A stretch of 64,000 bases of DNA from Octodonta nipae (Eukaryota > Arthropoda > Insecta > Coleoptera > Chrysomelidae). This document shows, piece by piece, positions 12,176 to 24,320 of this stretch; the stretch's first letter is position 1; the number at the start of each line of letters is the position of its first letter. The notes under the pieces were generated by a model. The model was not told the origin of the DNA. It saw only the letters and a program-made list of their open reading frames with translations, and did no database searches. The stretch spans positions 10,287,005-10,351,004 of the forward strand of contig CM067219.1 of NCBI GenBank assembly GCA_034190945.1, written 5' to 3'. Position numbers and translations under genes: made by a program.

Positions 12176-13314
12176 CAACACCTGTCCTTATATTATTATC
12201 CCACAACAAATCGAGCGTCCAATACATATGTTTTAAGAGGATATCCTTGGCATATTAAACCACAGACTTCACTCAGACTATTAGTGTAATGCATATCATC
12301 GAGTATGAATTACAAAGTTGCTTTAAAATAAAACTTCTGAGAATTATTAGTATTACTCTGTTTCATTGGTCGTAAAGCTATCAATTAATATAAATTGCCC
12401 CGCATTCGTTCCATTCTCTATTTGGTAATTTAAACAGTACCTACATGATATTATTCCAAGTTGTAGGCGTCCATAAGAATTCGGTATGACGTAATTCTTC
12501 ATCCTTATTGTTCAAATCAATCGGTCGTACGAGCTGACGAAGGTGACCACGGTGACATCATTTCTACAATGTATTCAAGAGAAATTTTCTGCGTCAACGT
12601 TGTTTTTTTTTTCTGTTATTAATAATTTCGTTTAACTAGCCATTTTAGGATCACTTGCTCTCGTATTTAATGGTAATGAGTTTTCTTCGATGAATACGAA
12701 ACAGTTTCCGAAGAAATATGCAATGTCGTCTAAAAATAACATCATCAATAAATTTATCTGGTACAGTTGTAACTAGGACGGAATTCGGTTTCAACTTAAT
12801 CCTTCATAACTTATGCGAGGTCTTTATTGCAATTATTTGTTGATAACATGCAACATATGAAACATTTTAGTTTCATGGGGATTCACAGGATGAAATAATT
12901 TGTCCCCATATCCACTTTAATTAAATTTCATTATAAAAGTAGTCCCTATTAATGTTTTATAGAGAAAAGCTTTACCAATCATAACCTCGCTAGAATATAT
13001 ATATATATATATTATGACAGAAATAAAATAGAAAAATCTATCTTTTTTACATATGGGTTGAGGTTATTTATATTCAAATAAAGATGACAACAGCAAGAGC
13101 TAAAATAGCTTATTGCTGCTCTGTAACAAAAAGGATATACATACAATGCAATAAAACAAATACGCGACAGGATACAGAACTGAAACAAATGGAAGATGTT
13201 GCAAGTGAACAACCGACAGAATCGGCTGAATTCTCCGAAAATACAACATCAATACTGCATCTAAACTTAATCAAACCAAAGAAACAATTCTGATAAATCC
13301 AAAACTTAATATCA
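12176..13314. other. No gene seen
   Basis: AT-rich sequence without splice-bounded open frames. The open stretch at 13084-13293 lies directly upstream of the PLE fragment and may be a frame-broken part of it, but no motif supports this. Confidence 0.35.
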
Positions 13315-13810
13315 AATTAGAAGATCAAGTTGCAGACAGCATGGCGTGTGCAACCTGTGACAAAAGTATGTTGGTTGAACGAACAAGAGAATTTCTGTTA
13401 GATTAGACAAGCACAAACTATCTGTCAGAAACAAACAAAAAACGTTCGCTCTATTTCAAGACCAACTACAAACGGACCACAAAATAAATTTTGATAGCTA
13501 CAAACAAATAGTTAACAGAACAAGTTATAAAACAAGGATAGTACGAGAGACAATTAATATCGAAAAAGACAAGCAAATAAACCGAAGAAATAACGCCCTG
13601 CACCTCTCCAATATTTGGAAAACAGTAATCAAATGTGAAACCGAACCTGCAACACACACAGCGGAACTTACGACTGGCCACGTGACCCAATCGACCGCGA
13701 CCCAACCAATCAGCATCGCTACAACCTCCGACAAAGGCATATAAATACATAGCGCGGACACAGCAACTCTCCTTGGCGAAACATCTGCAAGATTCAAACA
13801 TGAGTCAAAA
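13315..13810 (+). pseudogene. Penelope-like element fragment of a second family (GIY-YIG C-terminal part)
   Basis: Across frames: CATCDKS then YVG, ISVRLDKHKLSVRNKQKTF, FDSYKQIVNRTSYKTRIV, RETINIEKDKQINRR, NALHLSNIWKTVI. The YVG, the RETIxIEK block and the NRRxxALHLSxxW block match the end of the GIY-YIG region of PLEs. It differs strongly from the PLEs at 1380 and 24545. Downstream GGCGAAACATCTGC at about 13774 resembles the GAAA side of a PLE hammerhead. Upstream RT is absent. Confidence 0.5.
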
Positions 13811-14389
13811 TAACGAACGGATGTGTAAATAGTTCTTCATATAAATATATACAGGCTGTCTTGCATATGAAGGGACATTGCTATCTAAGAAACGGTAAAA
13901 GGTACAAACAGAATTAAATGGAGACAAAGTTGCGTATTTTGGAGTCCAGTAGAGTAGTTAAAGAATAATAAGCTATCCCTTACCCTTCTCAAGTTATACA
14001 AAAGAAAACAAAAGTATCTTTTTAGTGTTTTGATTCTACCACTCTTAGTTCAAAAAATATTAGAAATCGTTAAGGAACAACACATTGTTTTACAGAATAA
14101 AGTTTCATCAAATCTTCACTGCTACGTTTCGTGTCTTTTGGGCTATCAACTATTTTTAATTAATATGGACTTGAACTTTTTTGTTAAAATCTCGATAAAT
14201 GATTAAAGGCCAATGCAGTGATACATCATATGTTAAGATTGATATAACATTTTGTAAGAAAAAAATAATGTAATAATGAAAAAACTTTTGCTAAAAATAT
14301 TTATCGTGTAAAATATGGAAAATTGAAATGAGTTTTGAATAACATTATTATACATTTTTTGTGGGTTAAAAGACAATTTGTAAATCGAA
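13811..14389. other. No gene seen
   Basis: AT-rich. 13850-13960 (ACAGGCTGTCTTGCATATGA onward) reads like the end of a dispersed repeat, but no partner end is visible. Confidence 0.3.
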
Positions 14390-15440
14390 AATAATCTTCT
14401 TTCGTTCTAGTTCGTGTGAGACCAGCATACTTTATCTACATTGGTCGGCATAATAACTTCATTGGCGGTTGTTCTGGTTGGCCAAAGACCAAATAACACT
14501 ATAATCTCAGCTGCCTTCCTTAGAGTGCTCATCCCAAACACGCTGAAGATTCGTAACGACTTTGGGTAGATGTTATCCTAAGGTCTTGTTGAATCTTTCC
14601 ACCATACCAGACGATTCTGGATGTAAGGGTGTGGTTCTCGTTTTCTTAATAGCTAACATCGTACAGATCTTCTGGAATAGGTTGGACACGAGCTCCCTTG
14701 GTCCGAATCCAACTCCAGCGGTACACTAAAAATGCTGAAAAGCTGTTCCACCAACACCGTTGCCTCGTGATTAGGTATGGTATATGCTTCAGGTCATTTA
14801 CTAAAATAATCCATAGCGACCAGGATTTACTTGTTTTCCTTCTGAGACTTGGGGAATGAACCAACAACATCTATAGCTGTTCTTTCAAATGGGACGCCCA
14901 CATTGTACTGCTGTATTCTGCCCTTTGTCCTGGACTTCTAGCCCTTACTTCGAAGTAATTTACTCAGTAATATCAGTGATAAATTTTGTCCATAATCTTA
15001 TTTATACCGAGATGACCTTCCTTAATCATATTATGTACTTCGGTCTGGGGGTACCTTTTTCTTTGGGATTACCAGTTAGGACTTAGTTTCTTGCTGTCAT
15101 TGCTTTCAGAAATTGTCTTCAACATTGCATTCTCTACCTTCAAGGAGTCTCAATGGGCCCACAATGACTCCGCAAAGCCCTAGTATTTAGTATTTAGCTA
15201 CCTCATCCCATCGTGGCCTGAATGTCTCTCTCTTCTTGAGTGATAGAATTGGTTGAATATCTTGGTCAGCCTTTTGTTCATGTACACATTGCTCTGTTGT
15301 CCAGTCTTTATTCGCCTGAACATGGAATTGTCGACTGGGTACTGTTATGGGGAATGGTGGTGGATTATTCTGCGTTTGAATTAAATTATTTTCTATTAGA
15401 TGAGAGCGGTTTTGGGTAATTTTGGTCATAAACAAAGAGT
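14390..15440 (-). pseudogene. Ty3/gypsy-type retrotransposon pol fragment (integrase)
   Basis: On the minus strand from 15435: WTTEQCVHEQKADQDIQPIL (end of RNase H/spacer), RPRWDEVAKY, an LWAxxDSL-like piece, GHLGINKIMDKIYH (integrase zinc-finger region), then the catalytic core start with FERTAID-like, ILV-DYFSKWPEAYxIPN-like text and VPLELDSDQGS. Several stops and frameshifts interrupt it. No LTR, protease or RT was recognised in the flanks. The H2C2 and first core motifs are only partly preserved, so it is inactive. Confidence 0.7.
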
Positions 15441-15629
15441 TAAGTGAGTTAAGTGTATATTTTTTATGAACATAATAATTACTATATTTTTATTTTACTA
15501 TATTTTTATTAGGTCAAAAATGTCATATGTGTGTAAATCAGAACAAAAAGTTTGGAATCATTGGTGTTATATTGTTTATATTAGGAAGAATTAATCTAAA
15601 CGAAAACAATTGAGTTCTTTTTATTTTAG

Positions 15630-16910
15630 TTGAACGTATGTATGTACTCATTTCAGTGAATAATTCTGAAGATCCTCCTGTAGAAAGATACCGAAGAGAA
15701 GAAAAAAATAGTAATTCTGAATCAGATGATGATAACTATGTCCCTTATGTGCCAGTCAAAGAAAGAAAGAAGCAACAGTTGTTACAGCTTGGACGCTTGG
15801 CGCAGAAAGAAAGAACTAGAGCTGAGAAAACCAAACTCATCAAGTGAAAATGAAACAATTGAAGATGATAAAGAAGATGAAGTTTGGGGAAGAAAAAATA
15901 ACATTTCACTTTTAGATCAGCATACAAATTACTAAAACTAGCTGAAGCCAAAAGGTGAGTGGTGTTGAAAGACAGCTAAAAAAGAAGAGGAAATTCTTGA
16001 ACCTGCCACTGAAAACCAAGCTCTCATGGGTGTGTCAGGGTCGGCTGAAGGAATACAGTACAGTCAACTAATAAAACAAGCTGGAGACCTCCGAGGTATG
16101 TTCTCGAGATGCGACCCAGTAGACATGAAATTACGAAATGACTTAAGAATACTGGTTGAAGGGAAAGATATACCACCACCTTTGAAAACATTTAAAGAAA
16201 TGAAACTACACGGAACGATCACTGATGGATTGAAACAGTATCAAGAAGCCAACGCCGATTCAAATTTAAGGAATCCCGACTGTCTTTTCTGGTAGAGACA
16301 TGATTGGTATAGCGTTTACAGAATCTGGTAAGACTATGGTACTCGTCCTCGATTTGATAATGTTTTGTCTTGAACAAGAAGTAAAATTACCTTTCATAAA
16401 AAATGAGGGGCCTTACGGAGTCAGCTTATTCCCTTCTAGAGAACTGCCGAAGAAACAAACTTACGATATCCAAGCCGGAAATTAGAAGTTTCTTAGCCAT
16501 AGGAGGAGTTCCCGTGAACAAGTCCACTGAAATTATGAAGATGGACATGTTGGAGAAGAAGAAGTGAAGTTATCAGTTTGCCGTTACCTATGCATCGATG
16601 AAACTGACTTAATGATAGATCTGGGGTTGGAAGATGTTAGAACAATATTTTCAAATTTTCAGAGACAAACTCTCTCGTTTTCTGTTACTATGCCAAAGAA
16701 ATTCCAAATTTTGCAAGATCAGCCTTAGTTAAACCAATCACCATGAAAGTCGGCAGAGCTAGAGCTGTTTAGATGAACACAGTTCAGGAAGTTGAATATG
16801 TCAAACAGGAATCTAAGATTGTGAATTTATTAGAATGCTTACAAAAATGTGGGACTCTAATAGGAATAGCATCTCTATTGATAACTCACATGTTTGGATA
16901 AAATAAATCT
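15630..16910 (+). pseudogene. abs: abstrakt/DDX41 DEAD-box helicase pseudogene
   Basis: Pieces in three frames follow the DDX41 order: YVPYVPVKERKKQQLLQLGR, DEVWGRKNNISLLDQH, EEEILEPATENQALMG, LRNDLRILVEGKDIPPPLK, TFKEMKLHGTITDGLK, SGRDMIGIAFTESGKT (motif I), PSREL (Ia), YLCIDETDLMID (motif II), FSVTMPKK (III) and VEYVKQE. Motif I has G to E, DEAD reads DETD, SAT reads SVT. Homology ends near 16850, before the helicase C-terminal domain. No introns interrupt the match, which suggests a 5'-preserved processed copy or an old duplication. Known role of the intact gene: RNA helicase in splicing and nucleic-acid sensing. Confidence 0.85.
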
Positions 16911-17640
16911 TTACGCAATTCTAAATTAAAATTACTGAGTAAAAAAACACACAGCAATTATTTCCCAAGTACAAATACCATCCATTTTAAAACAAAAGAA
17001 AACAAACCTCGAAAGCTTAACGAAGTAGAAACACAACAGATTCATCTTACTAATATTTATTGACCGCTTTTCGCTGTTCATTACTTCATAACTGGCGGGC
17101 ATTGAAGGTTATTCTAATGAAACGAAACGTTCTTGACTGACCACTACTACTCGTGCAGCGTGGGACGGTCCGGAATGGATTGGATTATCTTTCTTGCAGC
17201 GTTTCACGGCAAATTCGAATCTGGAGGCGCCCTTAAATCTGGGTCAGCTGAGTCGCAGAAATAGCCGATCCGAGATACAATAACGTTCTGTCGTAAACTT
17301 GGCAAGACGTTGTCCAGATACGCTACTAGTCGACTCAATATAAATCATAGTAATGTAATTGCAAGGAAACGAGGAAATCAGGAAGAATATTAACAGATAA
17401 CGTACTTGACCTAATGGGAAATGTTTCTAAAATACGTCGGACGTTGTAGGTGTTGGTTTAAAAGCATAAAACAATCATAAATCTAATTAATTACGTTCAG
17501 TATTGATAGCGTAATTAAATGACAATTTAACAATCATTTTGTAATTGGATAATTGCACCATTATTCACGCTTCATCCTTCATCACATATTCTTCTTCAGA
17601 AAATAGAAACTGTTTTAGAAATGTTTAAAATTATTTAAAT
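16911..17640. other. No gene recognised; GC-richer island at 17090-17340
   Basis: 17090-17340 is clearly richer in G+C and CpG than its surroundings and has no long open frame. It could be a promoter or an old repeat. The remainder up to the satellite is AT-rich and unremarkable. Confidence 0.3.
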
Positions 17641-20600
17641 GTTTGCCACCATTAAACTTTGATAATGCTTAGCAAAGCTAGCTGTTTAAGCTACTTAGAA
17701 AATGTGCTGTTCTAGCTAATTTTGAAAGCTAAGACGATGCTAGCTCTTTCCTAGGAATCTTATGTAATGCTTAGCGGGCTAGCTGATTAAGATACTTAGA
17801 AAAAAAGGCTGAGCTAGGTAACTTTAAAAATTCTATAATGCTTACTAGAGCTAGCTAATTAAGCTACTTAGAAAATGGGCTGTTTTAGGTAACTTTGAAA
17901 ATGCTAAGGCGAAACTAGCGCTTTCCTAGGAATTCTTTGTAATGCTTGGCGCGCTAGCTGCTTAAGTTACTTCGAAAAATAGTTGTTCTAGGTAACTTTA
18001 AAAACACTAAGGCAAAGCTAGCGTATTCCTAGGAAAGTTTGATAATGCTTGGCGGAGCTAGAAGATTAAGATACTTAGAAAATGGGCTGTAGTAGATACC
18101 ATTGAAAATGCTAAGGCTAAGCTAGAGTTTTCCTAGGAAAGTTTGATATGGCTTAGCGGAGCTAGAAGATTAAGATAATTAGAAAATGGGCTATTCTTGG
18201 TAACTATAAACATGTTAAGTAAAAGCTAGCGTTTTTCGAGGAAACTTTTATAATGTTTACTGTAGCTAGCTTATTAACCTACTTAGAAAATGGGCTGTTT
18301 TAGATAACTTTGGAAATGCTAAGGCGAAACTAGCGCTTTCCTAGGAATTCTTTGTAATGCTTGGCGGGCTAGCTGCTTAAGTTACTTAGAAAAATAGTTG
18401 TTCTAGGTAACTTTAAAAACACTAAGGCAAAGCTAGCGTATTCCTAGGAAAGTTTGAGAATGCTTGGCGGAGCTAGAAGATTAAGATACTTAGAAAATGG
18501 GCTGTAGTAGATACCTTTGAAAATGCTAAGGCTAAGCTAGAGTTTTCCTAGGAAAGTTTGATATGGCTTAGCGGAGCTAGAAGATTAAGATAATTAGGAA
18601 ATGGGCTATTTTTGGTAATTATAAACATGTTAAGTAAAAGCTAGCGTTTTTCGAGGAAACTTTTATAATGTTTACTGTAGCTAGCTTATTAACCTACTTA
18701 GAAAATGGGCTGTTTTAGATAACTTTGGAAATGCTAAGGCGAAACTAGCGCTTTCCTAGGAATTCTTTGTAATGCTTGGCGGGCTAGCTGATTAAGTTAC
18801 TTAGAAAAATGGTTGTTCTAGGTAACTTTAAAAACACTAAGGCGAAGCTAGCGTATTCCTAGGAAAGTTTGATAATGCTTGGCGGAGCTAGAAGATTAAG
18901 ATATTTAGAAAATGGGCTGTTGTAGATATCTTTGAAAATGCTAAGGCTAAGCTAGAGTTTTCCTAGGGAAGTTTGATATGGCTTAGTGGAGCTAGAAGAT
19001 TAAGATAATTAGAAAATGGGCTGTTCTTGGTAACTATAAACATATTAAGTAAAAGCTAGCGTTTTTCGAGGAAACTTTTATAATGCTTACTGTAGCTAGC
19101 TTATTAAACTACTTAGAAAATGGGCTGTTTTAGGTAACTTTGGAAATGCTAAGGCGAAACTAGCGCTTTCCTAGGAATTCTTTGTAATGCTTGGCGGGCT
19201 AGCTGATTAAGTTACTTAGAAAAATGGTTGTTCTAGGTAACTTTAAAAACACTAAGGCGAAGCTAGCGTATTCCTAGGAAAGTTTGATAATGCTTGGCGG
19301 AGCTAGAAGATTAACATACTTAGAAAATTGGCTGTTGTAGGTATATTTGAGAATGTTAAGTCGTTTTTCTAGGAAACTTTGATAATGCTTAAGGGGGCTA
19401 GCTGATTAGCTACTAAGAAAATGGGCTGTTCTAGGTCACTTTGAAAATGTTAAATAAAAGCTAGCGGTTTTCTTTGATAATGCTTGCTAGAGCTAGCTAA
19501 TGAGCTACTTAGAAAATTAGCTGTTTTAGTTAACTTTGGAAATGCTAAGGTGAAGCTAGCGCTTTCCTAGGAATCGTATGTAATGCTTGGCGAGCTATCT
19601 GATTAAGTTACTTAGAAAAATGGTTGTTCTAGGTAACTTTAAAAACACTAAGGCGAAGCTAGCGTATTCCTAGGAAAGTTTGATAATGCTTGGCGGAGCT
19701 AGAAGATTAAGATATTTAGAAAATGGGCTGTTGTAGATATCTTTGAAAATGCTAAGGCTAAGCTAGAGTGTTCCTAGGAAAGTTTGATATGGCTTAGCGG
19801 AGCTAGAAGATTAAGATAATTAGAAAATGGGCTGTTCTTGGTAACTATAAACATATTAAGTAAAAGCTAGCGTTTTTTGAGGAAACTTTTATAATGCTTA
19901 CTGTAGCTAGCTTATTAAGCTACCTAGAAAATAGGCTGTTTTAGGAAACTTTGGAAATGCTAAGGCGCAACTAGCGCTTTCCTAGGAATTCTTTGTAATG
20001 CTTGGCGGGCTAGCTGATTAAGTTACTTAGAAAAATGGCTGTTCTAGGCAACTTTAAAAACGCTAAGGCGAAGCCTAGCGTATTCCTAGGAAAGTTTGAT
20101 AATGCTTGGCGGAGCTAGAAGATTAAGATATTTAGAAAATGGGCTGTTGTAGATATCTTTGAAAATGCTAAGGCTAAGCTAGAGTGTTCCTAGGAAAGTT
20201 TGATATGGCTTAGCGGAGCTAGAAGATTAAGATAATTAGAAAATGGGCTGTTCTTGGTAACTATAAACATATTAAGTAAAAGCTAGCGTTTTTCGAGGAA
20301 ACTTTTATAATGCTTACTGTAGCTAGCTTATTAAGCTACCTAGAAAATAGGCTGTTTTAGGAAACTTTGGAAATGCTAAGGCGCAACTAGCGCTTTCCTA
20401 GGAATTCTTTGTAATGCTTGGCGGGCTAGCTGATTAAGTTACTTAGAAAAATGGCTGTTCTAGGCAACTTTGAAAACGCTAAGGCGAAGCCTAGCGTTTT
20501 CCTAGAAAAGTTTGATAATGCTTAGCGGAGCTAGAAGATTAACATACTTAGAAAATTGGCTGTTGTTGGTATATTTGAAAATGTTAAGTCGTTTTTCTAG

Positions 20601-20872
20601 GAAACTTTCATAATGCTTAAGGGGGCTAGCTGATTAGCTACTAAGAAAATGGGCTGTTCTAGGTCACTTTGAAAATGTTAAATAAAAGCTAGCTGTTTTC
20701 TTTGATAATGCTTGCTAGAGCTAGCTAATGAGCTACTTAGAAAATTAGCTGTTTTAGTTAACTTTGGAAATGCTAATAGTTTCCTAGGAATCGTATGTAA
20801 TGCTTGGCGAGCTATCTGATTAAGCCGCTTAGAAAAATGTAGGTAACTTTCAAAATGCTAAGGCGAAGCCAA
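17640..20872. repeat. Satellite: ~103-bp monomers in a ~415-bp higher-order repeat
   Basis: Monomer starts (AATGCTT) fall at 17664, 17765, 17837, 17941, 18044, ~18146, 18252 and 18356, mostly 101-106 bp apart. Four monomer types repeat in order, giving blocks at 17941, 18356, 18771 and about 19190. Nearly every monomer carries GCTAGC or GCTAG plus CCTAGG. A larger unit of about 1.2 kb is also duplicated: the variant block at about 19310-19620 recurs at about 20535-20840. One early monomer (17765-17836) is shortened to 72 bp. No open frame spans it. Confidence 0.95.
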
Positions 20873-22112
20873 TTCCTCAAATTACTTCGCATAGCGATAA
20901 TTGCACCGTACCCTTAAAATACATTATTTTCATATTTTTTCTGTCCAATGAAAGTAAACAAGCGACTGCATAAGAGCGAGATCGAACGAAGGTGTCTCTA
21001 TCTATTAAAATGCCGAATGGCTGAAAATCACATCTGGATTCCCACGGAAATCATTCGGATCATAGTATCGAGTATCGCTCATATCTCGTCCTCGTCGCCC
21101 ATTGCGATTGCTCATCATTTGTTCAATGTTCGATTATTTTGTATTCGAGAGCTTGAACTCAATTGTAATATTACTGTTCCTATTTAAAAAATAATGTTGG
21201 AGTACCCCTACGAAGAAGTTAAAATTACAACGATGAAATTAACAGGCAATCATGCTCCCCTGAAAATAAATGAATAGGTGCCCATAGGTTTTTTTAAATT
21301 TTCACATACAAAACCGTTAAATTTGGTGAACTGTTAATACAATTTAAAGAATTTTCATCACGTACCAACTGTCGCTTTTCATACATTTTTCTGTGACTTA
21401 TGGGCTACTAACTAGTAATATTCGACTATTTATACTATTTTGGTCTCGACTCCACATCCTTAGAGAATATTTTCTAAACAAAGCCATAAATTACGTTTCT
21501 TCAGATCAACATTTTCCACGCTGAAAATATCACGTTTTTACACAACACGAGGAAATATCTTGTTTGCTCTAGTGTGGAATGATTTATGCATATATTAAAT
21601 GAAATGTTGAAAATTTACATTAATTTGTCATTCTAACATGATTTCTACTACAAATGAATTTCTAAAAATACTGCGGTTGTTAGTTTTTTAACATTTCCTA
21701 GAAGTTTGGTATGTAAGAACCTCCTGTATGTAAGAAGGAATTATTTATATAAAAAAATTCAAATTCTCCTTCAGTCCACACTCTATGTTAATTGATTTTA
21801 GTTGACCTCTTTGTGAATTCCTTTTTTTAATTGTCGACCCTGTTTGCTCCAGATAGTTTTTGATTATTAATTAAAAGAAGTAGAGCGTGTTTAGCATTTT
21901 TTATTGAATTAATTAAATATTTATATTTAACAGTGTCCAAAGTCATTTAAAGTAACAACTACACTGTCTTCCCTGTTGACCAAAATTGGTTTACGCGCGA
22001 TAGAAAACAAAAAAATATAGTGATAATTTTACTCAGGCGGATGAAGAATCACTACCTTTTGATAAATTATTATATTCAAGGCAATTTATAACTTGTTGTT
22101 CCCATAGTAAAC
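20873..22112. other. No gene recognised
   Basis: An ATG-started open frame of 79 codons at 20948-21187 directly borders the satellite. It has no known domain, signal peptide or membrane segment and no flanking splice sites. Base composition there is less AT-rich than the rest, so it could be an exon or old gene piece, but I cannot support a product. 21190-22112 is featureless. Confidence 0.25.
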
Positions 22113-22124
22113 ATTAGATTTCAT

Positions 22125-22654
22125 GACTAAGTACTTCTTGGGAAATAACACCACAGTTAAGAAAATTGCTGAATATTCCAAACATTTCGGGGTCTAGGTC
22201 AGACCCCGTTGTCAATGGTTAAGAAACTATGGATAAAAAAGGCACAATTCTAAGATGTAAATTAAAATATTTGACAATATGTATTATTTGATTTCTGACG
22301 TAACTAAGAGAATTTTATTTGTAATATACTGGGTAGCACAGAAACTTCTAAAGATGATATAATCATAAAGTTCCTTTTATATGATCTTTAGAAGTTTCTG
22401 TGCTACCCTGTATATTACCAATAAAATTATCTTAGTTACGTCAGAAATCAAATAATACATATTGTTAGATATTTTAATTTATATCTTAGAATTGTGCCTT
22501 TTTTATCCATATACAGTTTCTTAACCATTGACAACGGGGTCTGACCTAGACTCGGAAACGTTTGGAATATACAGCAATTTTCTTAACTGTGGTGTTATTT
22601 CCCAAGAAGCACTTAGACATTGAAAAATATGCCACAAATATCATTCAGAAAACA
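22125..22654. mobile_element. Foldback element, member 2, with 12-bp target duplication
   Basis: Arms 22125-22355 and about 22375-22618 are near-perfect reverse complements. The element is flanked by direct repeats ATTAGATTTCAT at 22113-22124 and 22655-22666. After the right arm comes a 36-bp tail (AATATGCCACAAATATCATT and on) that is absent from the left end, as in the other two members. Within the left arm GGGGTCTAGGTCAGACCCC is itself a palindrome. Non-coding. Confidence 0.9.
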
Positions 22655-22666
22655 ATTAGATTTCAT

Positions 22667-23622
22667 TTTAGTGTCAAGACAAACTTTAGAAAATTCTCCC
22701 CAACCAATAAGTTCGCATAAATTATTTCCTTTAAATTGCTCGTCAAGAATGGTCTTGGTACCATTTACGCTATCAACTTACTTTATTTACAATTAACTAT
22801 AACTAACTTAGAACAATGCTTAACCCATCAAACAGTAACTATCTTAATTTTATGAATCCCTATATATTAGCTGTTAACTGATAACTTATCTTTTTGTAAA
22901 ATGCAAGTAAAATTAGGACGTTTCAGAAAAGTCATATCTGTCCACTTCAGTTCTCCTTGCTTTGCTTAGCTTATGCTTCTGGTGACATACAACTACTTGT
23001 ATAAACAGATACCAGTTACAGGTGTATATTGACTAGGTTTGGTACATTGAGCTAGTCTGTGATCTGGAGTTTTTCTAGGTACTGCGAAAAACTTCTGTCA
23101 ACCTTATTCATCTCTATAGAGCGTATCGTCGAGTCTTCAACATTAAAATACTTGTTTTATGAGAAAACTGTCTACCTCCTTTCTTGTCCTGGCCCATATA
23201 TCCATCTTCCAAATGTTCATAGCCTTGACTTTTTCTTCTTAACTATACTGTCTCGGAATCCTTGTTGAAGAGTTTGCCGAAAGTCTTACTGCTGCCAGGT
23301 CTTGTAAAGAATTCCTTATCAAAATATCACAGCACGTTTTAGTTTGGAACAATTGGTTGGATTTTGGATAATCTTAAAACTCTGGGTCTGACAATCGATA
23401 TGAGAGCACCACATCAGAAAGTCATGTGGCTGCCCCTGCCATTTGTGGTACACTGAATGACTAAATTGAGGCTCTTTTCATAGAATCCATGCCAGGTTGT
23501 TATCCTGAGGTCTGGTGGATGATTAGCAATAAATTGTCAGTTTCTGGATGACTAGTATTGTGGCAAGTTGCCTTTGCAGCCACTCTTACCATGATCTTAG
23601 CATGACCTATGCATCTACGGAA
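22667..23622. other. No intact gene; region invaded by the short foldback
   Basis: Moderate composition and scattered open stretches on both strands with no motif I can name. The unique sequence on either side of the insertion at 23638 may be a decayed retrotransposon. Confidence 0.25.
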
Positions 23623-23637
23623 ACAATCTCTTGTGAT

Positions 23638-23757
23638 TACTTTTATGTTTTTTTGGGAAATAACACCACAATAGAAATAAAACCACGTATATTGCAGGAA
23701 TACCAAACGTAAAACATAAAAGTAATCAAGAATATGCCACAAACAACGTTTAGAAGA
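23638..23757. mobile_element. Short foldback element, member 3, with 14-15-bp target duplication
   Basis: Only 120 bp: the family start (TACTTTTATG, then GGGAAATAACACCACAAT), a brief internal part, the inverted end CATAAAAGTAATC and the one-sided tail AATATGCCACAAACAACG. Direct repeats CAATCTCTTGTGAT flank it at 23624-23637 and 23758-23771. It looks like an internal-deletion derivative of member 1, which has the same end sequence. Confidence 0.9.
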
Positions 23758-23929
23758 CAATCTCTTGTGATGTCATTGCTCGGTGTTATATGCATCTTTT
23801 TCATAACGCTGAGCGTTCATTTCATATAGTTGTTGCTACATGACCCCCTTAGACTAGTGAAATCTCTCTTACCTTGATTTGACCAATTGATCAGGAGTTC
23901 CATTTCTAACGCTCAAGGGAATGCTTCAT

Positions 23930-24320
23930 TAAACTTCCTTGTGTCACGGAGTCACAGAGTTTCCGGTAATTGGTCTGCCTAGAGATCTATCGAAGACACC
24001 GGTATGCGTAGACCGGAAGACATTAGGCCAATGGGAACGTACTATTAGAACCACAGTTCGCTGTCAGAACTCCACTCAAGGTCCTCCGATACTCCGATCT
24101 AACCCAAATATGGTATCCCGCCATTAACTCTAGAGCTCTCGATCAGAAAAGGTGAAGCAGCTTCTTATCAAAACTCTCACTTGGGTCATGTTACTAACAG
24201 AAGTCAGCTGTACTAGGTCCAAAGGAAAGTGACATCAACGGATGCAGTTCCTACTATCTGGAAAGCCTTTGGAAGAGAAGCTCACCTCTAACTTTTTAGG
24301 TGCATTTGTGTAAGTTGATT
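23930..24320 (+). pseudogene. Possible LINE RNase H domain remnant
   Basis: TEFPVIGLPRDLSKTPVCVD followed by LGQWERTI and later LTWVMLLTEVSC and LGAFV resembles, in order and spacing, the end of R1/jockey-type RNase H regions (IxxW..., LxxxxGHxxxxxHL, zinc-like CxxC end). Several stops. Similarity is weak and the call could be wrong. Confidence 0.25.

Noticed and set aside
13466..13801. Two minus-strand open frames of 90-111 codons
   Set aside because: They overlap, in antisense, the PLE GIY-YIG tail read on the plus strand.
17640..20872. CRISPR-like regular repeat array
   Set aside because: Units are contiguous ~103-bp monomers without unique spacers, in a eukaryotic genome. It is a satellite.
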